The notes beneath the pieces are model-generated. The model did no database searches. It was given only the letters and a program-made list of their open reading frames with translations, and was not told the DNA's origin. A DNA stretch of 64,000 bases from Vicia villosa (Eukaryota > Streptophyta > Magnoliopsida > Fabales > Fabaceae), in assembly GCF_029867415.1 (NCBI RefSeq), contig NC_081183.1:38336655-38400654 (forward strand). The letters run 5' to 3'. A program made the translations under genes and the position numbers. Below are positions 46,575 through 58,544 of this stretch, piece by piece (position 1 is the stretch's first letter; every line of letters starts with the position of its first letter).

Positions 46575-47075
46575 TCACAGATCTAAAGTTGATACCTCAG
46601 ACGGTTCCAAAACGATCTAACATCGCAGATCTAAAGTTGATACCTCAGACGGTTCCAGAACGATCTAGCATCACAGATCAAAGCGATACCTCAGACGGTT
46701 CCAGAACGATCTAGCATCACAGATCAAAGTTGATACCTTAGACGGTTCCAGAACGATCTAGCATTGCAGATCTAAAGCGATACCTCAGACGGTTCCAGAA
46801 CGATCTAATATTGCAGATCTAAAGCGATACCTCAGACGGTTCCAAAACGATCTAACATTGCAGATCTAAAGCGATACCTCAGACGGTTCCAGAACGATTT
46901 AACATTGCAGATCTAAAGCGATACCTCAGACGGTTCCAGAACGATCTAATATTGCAGATCTAAAGCGATACCTCAGACGGTTCCAAAACGATCTAACATT
47001 GCAGATCTAAAGCGATACCTCAGACGGTTCCAGAACGATTTAACATTGCAGATCTAAAGCGATACCTCAGACGGT
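46575..47075 (+). repeat. Minisatellite of 46-47 bp, about 11 units
   Basis: The core word AGACGGTTCC recurs about eleven times, each preceded by GATACCTC and followed by ARAACGATCTAAC and then CAGATCTAAAG. The sub-array near 46810-47060 shows a higher-order pattern in which pairs of variants repeat. Flanking decayed units extend to about 47180. Minisatellites in this position are common in Ogre elements. Confidence 0.9.
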
Positions 47076-47448
47076 TCACAAAGATCAACTTCCAAAATCT
47101 AAATCGGAAAAACTTTGGACAAGTTCCGTAACGATTATCTTCCAAGACTTAAAGCGGTAACCTTGGACGGTTCCGAGACAGTCAACACAAAGACTTTCAA
47201 ATCCTTCATCAAGATATAATCAATGGATTCATTCTGATGAACAAACCCTCAACCCATTTACCAGGTGGCATCTGAAAGCCCATCTCAGGTAATGTTTCAA
47301 TCTGCCAACAACATTTCGCAGACGACATTCAAATGCAACTTCCAACATCTCTTCTGATCGAGGTAAGTGCAAATTTTCAGGGCATCTAAATATTCAATCA
47401 TCTTCTACCTTCAGATTCCAGACAATCTCTTCAGGTTTAAGAAGATTG

Positions 47449-47460
47449 AATAGGGGCAAC
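47449..47460 (+). other. Polypurine tract of Ogre element E
   Basis: AATAGGGGCAAC precedes the LTR start at 47461, following GAAGATTG. It matches the minus-strand tract of element D (58102-58116). Confidence 0.88.
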
Positions 47461-47975
47461 TGTTATACCCCAAAATTTGCCCACATATTTTTCAAGAAAA
47501 CTCCAATCTGAAAATTAAGGGTCTCATATAATCATGGATTTTTATTTCAACAAATATCCTGACATATGAAATACTTAGTTTTTAGAATTTTTCTTATACA
47601 GTAATTTGGCTTGCAGTTGAATTTATTCTTACGCAAACACCAAATACTGTTTATTACTTCACACATGCTATTTATTTATTTACAGATAAATGGTACTGAC
47701 ACAATTGGTACAGAGTTAAATCTTTTTGCAGGCGCAGAATCAGGAAACTCAGACTGTACTGGTAACAAGTAGATTATTATTATCTTTTGTTTCCCACTAA
47801 TTTTTGTACTATATTCCATTATTTGCAAAAATCTTTTCAAATCTCTTTTTCAAAAATCAAGTCTCTCTTTTTTCCAACACTATCATACACTTTCTTTCAA
47901 ATCTTACTTCCACTCAAATTTTCCTTTTGTACGGAATCACATCATTCCCCAACGTCTCTTTCCTTCTTTCCATTC

Positions 47976-47983
47976 TATAAATA
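47976..47983 (+). promoter_or_regulatory. TATA box of the element E LTR
   Basis: TATAAATA followed by a CT-rich leader. Transcription would be expected to start about 30 bp downstream, placing the ATG at 48077 as the first ORF start on the LTR transcript. Confidence 0.65.
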
Positions 47984-48076
47984 CCTCTCATTTTCTTCCA
48001 TAAAATCTCACATCAAATTCCAACTCATCTTTCAAATTCCTATCTCATATCTATTTTCTCTTCTTCCCTGACAAGA

Positions 48077-48244
48077 ATGGCAAAGTGGATAGAGACACTG
48101 TTTCTTACAGTCATCACCATTGCTACGGTGATCATGACTTTCTTCTGCCTGCATAGTCCTGAAGAGTGTGGACCTGCAATGGTTGCACTCCCAATCATCT
48201 ACATGTTATTGTTCATAGCATGGGTCATTAATCGTCGTTCTTAA
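48077..48244 (+). CDS. 55-aa membrane-protein-like ORF inside the element E LTR
   Basis: ATG at 48077, with G at -3 and +4, opens MAKWIETLFLTVITIATVIM and ends INRRS then TAA 48242-48244. Two hydrophobic segments (about residues 7-25 and 34-51) are separated by a short loop with HSPEECG, and the C-terminus ends in Arg-Arg, so a two-span membrane protein is plausible. It is about 100 bp downstream of a TATA box. Because it is in an LTR, it would be at the start of the genomic transcript and present in both LTRs. It was not recognised as a known family, and chance cannot be excluded at this length. Confidence 0.45.
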   Translation: MAKWIETLFLTVITIATVIMTFFCLHSPEECGPAMVALPIIYMLLFIAWVINRRS

Positions 48245-50462
48245 AATTTGCCGTATTTCTTATTTCTTAAATGTACCGTTTATTCGTCGTACTGTTCAAT
48301 ATAGTATGTGATATTTGTACTGTCAGTATTAAATGTTGTACTATTTGTCATAATATTGCTTAATTACTAAGATAATATTTTGTGTGTTTTCTGCCAGTCA
48401 AATATTCATTTTTCTGTGCATTAAATGATTTTCAGGGTTATTATCGGTAATTTTGCCCGCATACCGTAAATATTAGTTATTTATTATGTCTGTGTTTTTC
48501 TAACAAGTCATGTAAATAAACTTTCATTTTTCACATAAAACAAAAACAACAAAAAAAGAAAATTAACTTTGACTATTGATTTTTCACTCTAACTGCTACA
48601 TCAATACCTGAACAGTCAGTTGACAGCCAAACTGCTGGCAGTACAATTCTCAGTGTTTTGTACCATCAATCAAATCAATCTTTCACAATTCAAAATTCCA
48701 AGATTTTTGTTCTAGAAGTCTTCTGAATATCACGCGATTAGCAGAGACTCAACACTGCGCAAAAATCAGGTACGCTTAACTGTCTCCTACACAAACAGTC
48801 CCTAATCAGGGTTTTTCTTGTTTTTACAGGAGCAACAAGTTTTTGAGAGCTCAAATGGATTTCATACACATCCATATATCTCAAAGTACCATCATACAAA
48901 TTTTCAAACTTCAATTCACTCAGACGCACCGTCAGCAGCTCAAACAGTCAACAGACGACCCGTTTGACCAAAAAAGTCAACAGACAGTCAAAAATGAAAT
49001 TTTTTGTCAAAGTCCATATTTTGTCAAAGGATTCATCATTTGATCATTGGATGATCATAATTCATCAAGGAAAGATCAAAAATCAACAAAACCCTAAGAT
49101 TCAAAATTAGGGTTTTTACCTGAAAAGTCAACTCAACTTTGACTGATCATAACTCTCTCATCCTTCATCCAAAAAATTCAAACCAAAGCTTGTTTTGAAG
49201 GAAATTCAATTATCTTTCAAATGCCATTGATCCCATGGTCATTGGATTCACCATTTGAAAAATATGATCAAAGACATTACAGGTCATTTTCAAAGTCAAC
49301 AAAAAGACACTTTTTTCAAAAGGACACACAAGGAGCTTCAAAAATCATTTTGACATGAGACCAAAGGCATTGGTTAGAGGACTCTTTGAGGTTTCCAAAA
49401 AGTGCAAGATCTCCTTCATATGACAAAAATTGAAGGATTTACACCTTGTTGAAGTTGGCTAAATTTTGGGAAAATACATGAAATCAACATTGATCAAAAT
49501 GGCATTTTTTTCCAAATGGGGCCAAGTTTTCAGCATTCAAACATCATTTCCATGATGATATGGGCCTCCCACGACCAAGACTAAGCCCATACCTTTTTTA
49601 TCCATTTTTTGCATGATTTTATCTTACTTTAAGATTAAAATTAAAAGGAAAATGCATGGATAATGGTAGCTTAACTTCCAAGCATGACTCACCCCTAAGG
49701 AATCTTCATCTTCTGCAGAGAATTGAAGGGAAAGGCAGGTGCATTGAAGGAGAGCAAGACTTGGTCAATTTTTCAAAGGTTTTTAATATTAAAAAACCAA
49801 AGTTTCAACAAAGGCAACTAAGGCACATATTAGCTTCAATTCTAAGCACACATGGCTTATAAATAAGCTATCTTAGTTCAGTAAAAAGAGAGAGACGAGT
49901 TCAGAAGCATCCATAAGCATATAGCATACTTGTAACCACTTGTAATTTTCAAAGAAACTTGAAATTCGAATTTTAAGTTTCAGTCCACTTCAATATAAAA
50001 TAAACATTCAAACATCATCTCTGAGCTACACTGAAACAATTCCAATCATTTCCAAGTCCTAAACTTCACTGAATCGAGCTATATAAAGCCACGGTTTGTT
50101 CAAACTAAAACCAACTTATATCTCATAACTCACGCATATTTAACAAGATGTAGATGCATAATTGTGTTTGGTTTGAAGCTCTGGTCGTTTCTGGAGCTTC
50201 AATTGGACTTTAATGGCTGTTTGTAGCATATACCATTTTAGGGTTTGCTTAGTTCAAAATTAGGGTTCTTCATTAGGGCCAAAATTAAGCAAAATTAAGG
50301 ACATGGTTAAGTTCAGCGGAACAAGACGAATCAAATGGTACCATTGCGCCAAATTTATTTGCTTGTTTACCCCTATTCGTTATTTTGCAGATTTAGGGTT
50401 CACTTATTATAGCGCTTTTTTACAAAAGCGCTGTTGAAACCCCTGGCGAGAGGTTGAAGACG

Positions 50463-50482
50463 ATGAGGTGTCTCCACCTCAT
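50463..50482 (+). repeat. Short perfect hairpin in the element E LTR
   Basis: Arms ATGAGGTG and CACCTCAT with a TCTC loop, just before GCGCGCGCG. The solo LTR at 30936 has a diverged counterpart near 32710-32735 next to its own CGCGCGCG. Confidence 0.6.
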
Positions 50483-52110
50483 TGGTTCAGAAGCGCGCGC
50501 GTACTTTTTGAATTTTCTCTAATTCTGTGCCTTGCAGGTGTAACGTAAGCCATGTGCCTCAATTTCTGGACCACCTGATTTCATTTAATGGCTCATCCAA
50601 CGCACCAGATCATGCGTGCATACCATACTCCCTCAATCAAACCACACAGGATCAGTATCCTTTTATTTTCTATTTTATTTTCTATTTTATTTTAATTTCT
50701 TTGTTAAATTAATTAAAAATAGTTTTAAAAATCCAAAAAATACACAAAAAATATTTTTAGACTTCTAAAATAATATACTATTTTATGAAATAAAAATATT
50801 TTATTTTTCTTCATAATTTCAATGTTTTGCATAATTAATTAGTATATATCTATATATTGGCTTTTTAATTATTCTAACCAATCAAAAAATCATTAAAAAA
50901 AATTGTTCTTTGTGTTAAATATTGTTTATATATTATAAACTAATTTTGTACATATTTTGAATAATTTTCTTTTTAAGTTTTAATTATTTGTATAATTATT
51001 TGCATAATTATGTTTTAATTAACTTAAATCAATTTCAAATCAATTCCAAAAATTCCAAAAAAATTAGTTTTGTCTTAAAATTAATTAACAAATATTTTGT
51101 ACATATTTTAAACTTAATTTCTAGGTTTAAATCAATTTTCATCTTTTTTTCTTCATTTTAATTTAATTAATCATGCATTAATTATAATTAAAATAAATCA
51201 TAAAAAATCCAAAAACATGCCTTTTATTTTTCTTGCAATTTAAATTCCTAGATAAATGTATAGGATGTCAAATTGATGTAAATAGGCTAGTTTACATTTC
51301 CCGCACAATCGATGTAATAGCGTAGATTTACTTTCCGCACTTTACATTTCCGCATTTTAATTTCCCGCAAATATAAACTGCGTGTATGTCAAAGATAAAA
51401 TTGAACCGTTAGATCACTAACTTCAAAGATAAATATCTGAATCCAATCACAATCACACTTGCACCTCTTAAGGTAATCCCTTCTCATTCCTTTCAAAATC
51501 AAAGTCAAAATTCCACTGTTTTGAGTACAAAATCGAACCTTGCTTTTATATCCGGTGAAAGGATAGATTTTTAAAGGAAATAGGATAAAGACCTTACAAC
51601 TCAAGGTAGACCTCCTAGTTTGCTTGCTCAAATCAAAACAAACAAAATTCTCATACAATGTTGATTTTTCAAAACTTTCAAAAAAAAAAAGACAATACTT
51701 TGTATACATCCAAACACGGGTTATTACAAAGTTAACGTTCTTTTCCAAACATCTTTCGAAAGATAAACAAGCATTTTGTATACATCCACACACGGATCAT
51801 TACAAAATTCAAATTACAAAGGTATTTGAAACCACATATGAGCAATTTCAGAGCAATTGAAAAGTGATCGAAAAACAAGTGAGCTAAGCAAACTTAAGAG
51901 CCCATGGATAACCATGGATACAAAGGGTGCTAACACCTTCCCTTTGTATAACCTACCCCCTTACCCAGAATTTCTTAAAGGTCTTTTTTCTGTTTCTTTT
52001 ATAAACCTTTCCTTAATTGGATAAAATAAAAGGTCGGTGGCGACTCTGTGAATTTTCAAAAATGCGAAAGCATTAAGCGACAAAAAAGAGTCAGTTCACG
52101 TATCTCTACA

Positions 52111-52154
52111 GATCAGAGGTATGGCCCGGTATTAAAAAAAATCGGAGGTCCACA
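52111..52154. other. Junction segment between Ogre E and Ogre D
   Basis: 44 bp (GATCAGAGGTATGGCCCGG onward) present only at this copy and not at the equivalent place at 59870. Its source was not recognised. If GATCA is the target duplication of element E, its partner would be in or beyond the gap. Confidence 0.5.
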
Positions 52155-55100
52155 AACGGGATAATACCATGTCATGTCCTTTGTATATACAATCTTTTAA
52201 CTGACTGAGTCAGGCGTACGAGACATCTCTGCTTTTCGATGCACTTCTGAAGCAACTTTGTCTGTCGGGAGGACTTTTTGAGATTTGTGCTATCATAAGC
52301 AGCATGCCCCAATATCATGAAATTGGGAGCAATGCCCCTGATTAGTCAAAGTTGGTGGTAGTTTCGACTACGCTTGGATGAATTCCCCTGATTGATCAAC
52401 ACTTCTGAGAGAGTCTTTGAGTCTTGACTTGATTGCCCCAGATATATGAATTCTTACTCAAAAGGGTATTCAACCTTTTTTTTTGTACCCCTGAGGGTGA
52501 TCAGTATTTGAGATATTCTCGCTCGAACTCAACGGAGTTCTGAAGACAACTTGTCCCTTGAGAGATTAAACTTTTCATCTACAGTTCATGATGAAAGCTT
52601 TCCTGGTGTCAAGTACATGTTCATATGAAAAAAATGTTTATTATGAGAAATATAAATCTAATGCAAAGTTCATGTTTGTCTCGAAGTTTTAAAAAGAATT
52701 TTTTTGAAAGGATGTCAAAACATCGATTTTTTGTGAAAAATGGTGTGATACCAACTCAAGCGTTTTAGCAAAACTCATAGGAGTCAGTTTACCGTATTCT
52801 CGTTACAGTATGCTTTCGAACTAACCCAACTTCAATTAGGACTTTTGAGGGTTATAACGTGGCCAGGTTCATGGTTTTAGAAAAAAAGATATATAGGCTC
52901 AAAATTTTATTGGTGCCCACCCCCTTCGTGATTTTCTCCAACCTAATTTCAGTTAACTCGATGTGAGCATTCGTCCTTCAAGAGGAGCTTAAGACGATTG
53001 AGGAATCGATGAGGTGTTTGGACATGGATCTCATTCAACCTTTCACATTTGGTGTCTGATCACACGACTTTGTTCTTTGACTTGATTGTCACACGACCTC
53101 GTCCTTTTGCTAAGGTTCTTTTTCATGCTCCCTAACTTTTGCCTGGACAAATTCTTTTGAATTCTGATTTTGACGTCCAGCGGGATGCCCTAATTTTTTC
53201 TTACGTCACTTGTTTTTAAGTCGTTGACTTAGCGGGCTTTCTTTTCTCTTTTTTCGGTTCATTTTTTTTCTTTTTTTTAACAAGTCGTATGATCCTGAGA
53301 TGTCTTTGATTCGTTGGAAAGATTGTGATTGCCTCATTTCTTGGTTGACGAGGGATAACCATTGTGGTATCGTCATATTTTGATCTCCTAATGTGAGGGA
53401 TAATCATTGCGGTTTCGAATTTCCTCAATCTTTTGAAGGATAACCATTGTAGTATCCTTAGATGCAAGCTCCTGATAAATTTTGAACACTCAATCACGTT
53501 AACTGAACACTACCCTGCCCCTGGGTTAAATGTGAGGGTTTTTTCGTATAGAAAAGAAACTCATACTTCAAGGCTCAAAGGGATTGACAAGGGATTAACT
53601 TCCTTATATCTCCAGTGTTTGGGGATTTGAAACAATGCCTGTACATCATCAACAAGGTTTTACTCGAAAGCACACCATTTGAGATTATGAGTATTATGTG
53701 TTCGTCATTCTCCCTTCGGAGTTATCATGCTTTATCACCGAGAGTTTGGTATCACAAGCAAAGAAAACATGTTAGAGCGAGAGCGAATGAATTTTTTTTA
53801 AAGACAAACATATCCATTGCATCACTATTATAGTTCAAAAACAAACAAGTATTGCATATAAATAGTATTGAATCAAAACAAAAAAGATTACGCATGAAAA
53901 TGCATGATGATATAGAGATTGCCAATGTTGAGGAGATTCTCCCCATATGGACTTATTGCTTCAGAAGATCCGTTGAGTCGAAGGAGAACTTCAAATTCGG
54001 CTTGCAGGTGTGAAGGTGATAATCTTTCCGTCTATTAGGTCTTGAATCTTGTCTCTGAATGGATGGCAATCATCAATCGACTGACCAAGTGCCACGGAGT
54101 GGAAAATAAGTCGAACGTTAGTGTCTGAGCCTGCAGGGCACTTTAGATTACTTCTAGAAAGAAGATCTTGGCGAATTCACACAAGAGTTGTAAGTGTACA
54201 GCTTCAAGGATTTAAGGAAGAAGACGAGAAAATCGTTGTCTAGTTCGCAACATTAGAAATGGATTTTGTTGCAGCTTTGCCTGAAGACCTTTGATTTTCA
54301 TCTTCGAACTTCCTTTTATAAGAATCAAGCTCACCATGTCCAGTGGGTCATAGCCTCTGATTCGGGGTATGTTACTTTTGAGTTTAAAGTCATATGGCTA
54401 AAGGAAAATAAAATCCTCTTGCCCCTTGATAAGAACTGTACCCTTGAATTTGAAGGCATCTAGCTAGAGGAAAATAAATCCTCCTGCCCCTTGTCGGAAG
54501 TTAATTGTTCCTTCGAGTTTGAAAAGCATCTGGTTAGAGGAAAATAAATCCTATTGCCCCTCGATAGGAGTTTAGGCTCCAGATAGTCCTTACGTCCTAA
54601 ATCCCTAAGATCCCTGAAAAAGGTTAGTCAGCACGTTATGTAAAAGCATAGGGTAGTACGGACAAGTAAGTCCTACAAACAAAACCTGCAAGGAGATCAA
54701 GTGGTTAGATAACAAACAAGTCACACAATAGTCCTTAGGTCTACGGCTTGCATGGCATATGACCAGGTTATTACCCTTCCCCAAAGGTACTTCTATGGAT
54801 AAAGAGATTTCAGCAACAGGGTTCTACCCGTTACTCAGAATTGTCAGCCCCTCTAAAGCACCCTCGAACATGGTACATGCATACCACGCAATGATACTTT
54901 AAGAAGAAACCTATCTGAGTTGTAGTATCGGGTCGCGACGATAACTTGACATGCATCAAGAATAGCCCTCCCACTACGTTCCTAAAGGTCAAGATGGGTT
55001 AAAGGTGACTAAAGGTCCTTGAGCTCCGACGCACCCAAAGGTACATACGTAAACCTCTCTCATGCAAAAGAGGTACATAATAACCAGTGGAGGCCTAACT

Positions 55101-55321
55101 CAAGCGCGAACTCTCATATTGACCATTCCCAAGCATGCACAAGGGAGGTCTCCATGACTATGCCGCTCCTATCTTAAGGTGCACTCGAATCCGGGTATAG
55201 GATTCATCTTCGAAAAAACCCAAGCAACCTTGAAAAGTAAAGCAATCAAAACAAACAAATTGGTGATCTAAGCCCTAAGGTAAACCCCTCTTTAAAGAAT
55301 CCCCAGCAGAGTCCCCAGTTC
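52155..55321 (-). mobile_element. Ogre derivative D, second copy: 5' part of internal region (truncated)
   Basis: Minus-strand internal sequence adjacent to PBS 55300-55317. It is collinear with 59871-63038 at about 99 % identity by eye (offset 7,716-7,717 bp). It includes the leader with AAAATAAATCCTCYTGCCCC words (54410-54560) and a gag relic (about 53995-54110, minus) reading LGQSIDDCHPFRDKIQDLID, a decayed form of the Ogre gag block SPGHDTEDCWQLKHKIQDLID. Pol is absent. The 3' part of the internal region and its 3' LTR are missing; it is cut at 52155. Confidence 0.88.
55300..55317 (-). other. Primer binding site of Ogre derivative D, copy 2
   Basis: The minus strand reads TGGGGACTCTGCTGGGGA, one base different from the Ogre consensus. 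The same variant is at 63017-63034. Confidence 0.85.
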
Positions 55322-58101
55322 TTTAACTCGGTGAACTGACTTTTATTTTTAATATGCAACAATGTTGCGGTGAGCATGAGTCGCCACCGACTTTTATTTT
55401 GTCCAATTTTAGGAAAGGTAAAAAGTACAGAAAAAGACCTTTTAAAGAGAAAACGGACTCGGGGGGTAAGTTATGAAAAGGGAAGGTGTAAGCACCCTTT
55501 TCATCCGTAGTTATCTACGGGCTCTTAATTTGCTTAGCTCATGTTTGTTTGTTTGTTTTGAGTTGAAAAGAGGCATAAGGACTTTAGCGTAAATGCGTAG
55601 CCTTAGTTTTTGAAATAGTATTGAAAAGATGTTTTTTAATTGAGCTAGGCATATTAAGAGCACTACCCTAAATAGTTGGTCTTTTTCTATACCTTTTAAA
55701 GTTCCTAGGATTATTCATACTATATAGAAGTAGGAAATCCTTGTTTATATTGGACGTGCGGGACAATCGAAGGGTCACCGAGGTCGTTGAAGGCAACAAG
55801 TAGAGGTACCTTTAGCAATTTCGAAGGGACGATCGTCACTTTTTCGTAGGCGACAATCGAGGGTCATCGAGGGACTTAGTGACGATTTTTATATCGAGGG
55901 ACCTTTGCTAATGGGTACCTCTATATTTTGAGGGACGCGACCTTATATTCGAAGGCAACCAGAGAGGGGCGTACCCTAAGGGTGAGTGTGTGCACCATGC
56001 ATGTGTGTTGGATTCGAATATTTAATCTTAGTTAGTGATCTACGATTAATTTTTATGTCTTTTCACGCCCTACTTTACTATCACACGCAGATAAATATTG
56101 CAGGAAAATAAAGAGCAGAAAAATAGAGTCCTAACTATTACAGAGCTTCGGGAAGGGGGTTACAAACTTAACCGATAGGAATAAAACTAAATTAATTATT
56201 ACAACCCAAGCGAAAATTAAAACAGAAATAAAAACAATAATATATACAAAAAATACTAATTAAGTTGCAAATGTCTGTAATAGTCCAATAGTTCAAAGTG
56301 ACTCCTCAAAATCAAAAACAAAAAAAATGTTAGTAATAATATATAAATTGAAATATGAGAATAGACAAAAATGGGGGAGAAAGTCATGAGTCAACCGTAC
56401 TCCCCCCTTTAATCTCTAATTAGTTTCTTTTTATATTTATTTATATTTTTTTAAAATAAATTAATTGATTAAACGAGTAAAAATAATTAAATAGCAAAAA
56501 CTTTGACCTTTCTTCTTCCTCCAGCAAAAGACTCGATCCTCTCTCTCTTTCTTTACATGAACTCAAACTTTTTTTTTATAAAGCCATAAACAATCAAACA
56601 ACAAGATGAAGGCATATGTGAATCAAATAGATCGAGGTTACCGGATCGAAGCGTGAGTGAATGAACTCGGTGGTGGCTGGATCTGGTCGGAAGGGAGTCG
56701 TTCGCAGGATCCGGAGGAGATCGCCGGTGTTGTGCCTGATCGACGATGTTGTGGGGGCACTGTCGCGACTTGACAGTGGCTGAGGGAGCACCGACTGTGT
56801 GTGTTTCGCTCGCGAAGGAGGCAGCGGCTGCAGCTGTGATGAGTGGTCCGGTTCGGTGTTTGCAGCCCCGTGTTGATTGAAGTGGTGACGGCGCGGTGGA
56901 TCGAGCGGCCGGATCCGGTGGTGATCGCAACTTACTGTTCTTCTTCCTTTTCCCTATAAACAAAGGCAATAACATAATCAATCTTTTAATGGCTAGTGAG
57001 AAGCAGAGATAAGATTAGGTGTATTGTAAATAATTTCTTATGATTGCTTCTGAATCTATTTTCTTTCGATCTGGTTTTTCTTCTTTCTTCTTCAGTTTTT
57101 ATTCCTTTTCCTACAAAGACAACCACAAAACAATTTTTCGATCTGTTAGAATTTTACAGAAATTATGTTGCTTTGCATTTCACAGGTTGTTGTAATGGTG
57201 AGGTTTTGAATTTGTGATGGAGGTTAGTGATGAAATTAGAGGTGAAGGTTTTCGAAAGTTTGTACGTGATACTCATTAGAAAAATCGGGTCCCCTCTTCT
57301 TTGAAGCTGTTGTCCTTTTATCGTGATATCTTTAGGTCTAGAATAATAACACAATTGTTTTGTTTTTAATAATTATAATAGTAGTAATAATAATATTAAC
57401 ACTAAATAAAAAAATAAAAGAAAGTGATAGAAAAAACAAAAATATACTCTGAGTAAAAAAAAAATAAATAAAAAGAGATTTGGATTTTTTAAAATATTTT
57501 ATGATTTTTTAGGATTTTTTGTGAATAAAATATGAATAAAGAAAAAAATATTTTTTTTATTTTTTTAATAAATAATAATCACGAAAATAATATTTAAATA
57601 TTAAAAAAAGGTTTTTTTTTTCATTTATTTTAAATATAAGTAAAAAAAATGAATATTAAAAAACGAGAATTAAAATTAAATGATTAAAAAGAAAAACTTA
57701 TTTTTTTTTGTGATTTTATTATTTTAATATAAATGAAAAATTAAATTAAATCTATAGTTAGAAACAAATAAAAAGAAAATGTGTTAGAAGTGGGATTCGA
57801 ACCCGAGAACTTATACTTGCAAACTTACTTCCTTACCAATTGTGCTATATTATTTGTGCTATATTATTTATTTGAAATAAAAAGCCAATTGAAAGTGCAT
57901 GAAGCATCGGCCAACATTTTGCTATTTATTAAAATATAAATAATTTAAGAGTAAATTATTATATTTTAAAATAGACTTTAAATCGAATATTTATAAAATC
58001 CAGGATGTCAATGTAAATGAATCCAAGATTTTATAAAAATTCAATTTTGAAATAACTTTGAAATTTTTTTGAAAAGCGTGGGCAAATTTTGGGGTATGAC
58101 A
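55322..58101 (-). repeat. Shared middle LTR of the Ogre D tandem array
   Basis: A 2,780-bp minus-strand LTR from TGTCATACCCCAAAATTTGC (58101) to the end at 55322, next to a PBS. On the other side it is flanked by a PPT. It therefore acts as 3' LTR for the right-hand unit and 5' LTR for the left-hand unit. It carries a tRNA-like segment at 57781-57850 and a U5 TGGCGACTCA near 55380. The part 57360-57780 is AT-rich with no features. The short open frame at 56553-56981 is Ser/Pro-rich and has no recognised domain. Confidence 0.9.
57781..57850 (-). other. tRNA-like segment within the Ogre D LTR
   Basis: On the minus strand, TAGCACAATTGGTA (57834-57847) resembles an A box and GGTTCGAATCC (57793-57803) is a perfect B box, separated by a tRNA-like distance and followed by a CCCACTTCTAACAC acceptor-like end. 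It was probably derived from a tRNA or SINE; a functional tRNA was not demonstrated. Confidence 0.5.
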
Positions 58102-58116
58102 GCTGCCCCTGTTCAA
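58102..58116 (-). other. Polypurine tract of Ogre derivative D
   Basis: The minus strand reads TTGAACAGGGGCAGC just before TGTCATACCCC. Confidence 0.88.
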
Positions 58117-58544
58117 TCTTCTTAAACCTGAGGATGTAGATTGGCCTGTGTGCCTATCGGAATCTGAAGGTGGAAGAGGATTGAACACTAGAATACCCAT
58201 AAATTTGCCCTTGCTGATGCAGGGACAAGTGTTTCTGATGATTTGGATGGGCCTAAAGATGCCACTAGTTGGATTGACCTTGTGCTGTCGGAGGTGGGCT
58301 TAAAGATGCCACAGGTCTTTTGAAAGTATGAAGTCCAGAGTGTAGTCGTACGTTAGACTGTATCTGAAGATGATGAGTAGATGAGAACATCAAAACGAAC
58401 CGTTCGTTAGGTTGTATCGGACTTGCTTATCCTCAATCTTTTCTGAATTGCTTCTAACTTGAATTGTTGGCTTCATTGCCGAAGTATTAAGATTAGATTG
58501 TTGACTCCATTGTCTTGACCACCTATTATTACCAAGAATTGGGA

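Larger units (their letters stand above)
45312..47448 (+). other. 3' region of Ogre element E between integrase and PPT
   Basis: Long noncoding 3' region. In order it contains three related hairpins (45331-45473); ordinary sequence with a short open frame at 45852-46295 (low-confidence, Ser-rich, no recognisable domain); a CATACAT-type simple repeat (46300-46385); a 46-47 bp minisatellite (46575-47075); and a short stretch leading to the PPT. Confidence 0.8.
47461..52110 (+). repeat. 3' LTR of Ogre element E
   Basis: 4,650 bp from TGTTATACCCCAAAATTTGC to ATCTCTACA. TATAAATA at 47976-47983 marks a likely promoter, followed by a 55-codon ORF at 48077-48244. The 49,130 region shares AAAAGTCAACTCAACTTTGAC with the solo LTR at 30936. 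The segment 50640-51240 is very AT-rich with no features. The last 740 bp match the fragment at 36359-37057 and carry TGGCGACTCTG at 52038-52048. No target duplication can be checked because the 5' LTR is not in the window. Confidence 0.88.

Noticed and set aside
46575..47075. Possible CRISPR-like array (regular direct repeats)
   Set aside because: Units are contiguous with no unique spacers, and this is plant DNA; it is a minisatellite.
47787..48071. 94-codon plus frame upstream of the 55-codon ORF
   Set aside because: Phe/Ser/Leu-rich translation of a CT-rich leader that overlaps the TATA box; unlikely to be coding.
53216..53497. Short minus frames duplicated at 53216-53497 and 60975-61214 and similar pairs
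   Set aside because: Their duplication is fully explained by the 7.7 kb tandem array; peptides are low-complexity and unrecognised.
56553..56981. 142-codon minus-strand frame in the Ogre D LTR
   Set aside because: Ser/Pro-rich translation of a GC-rich LTR stretch, with no domain. Another overlapping frame is equally open.
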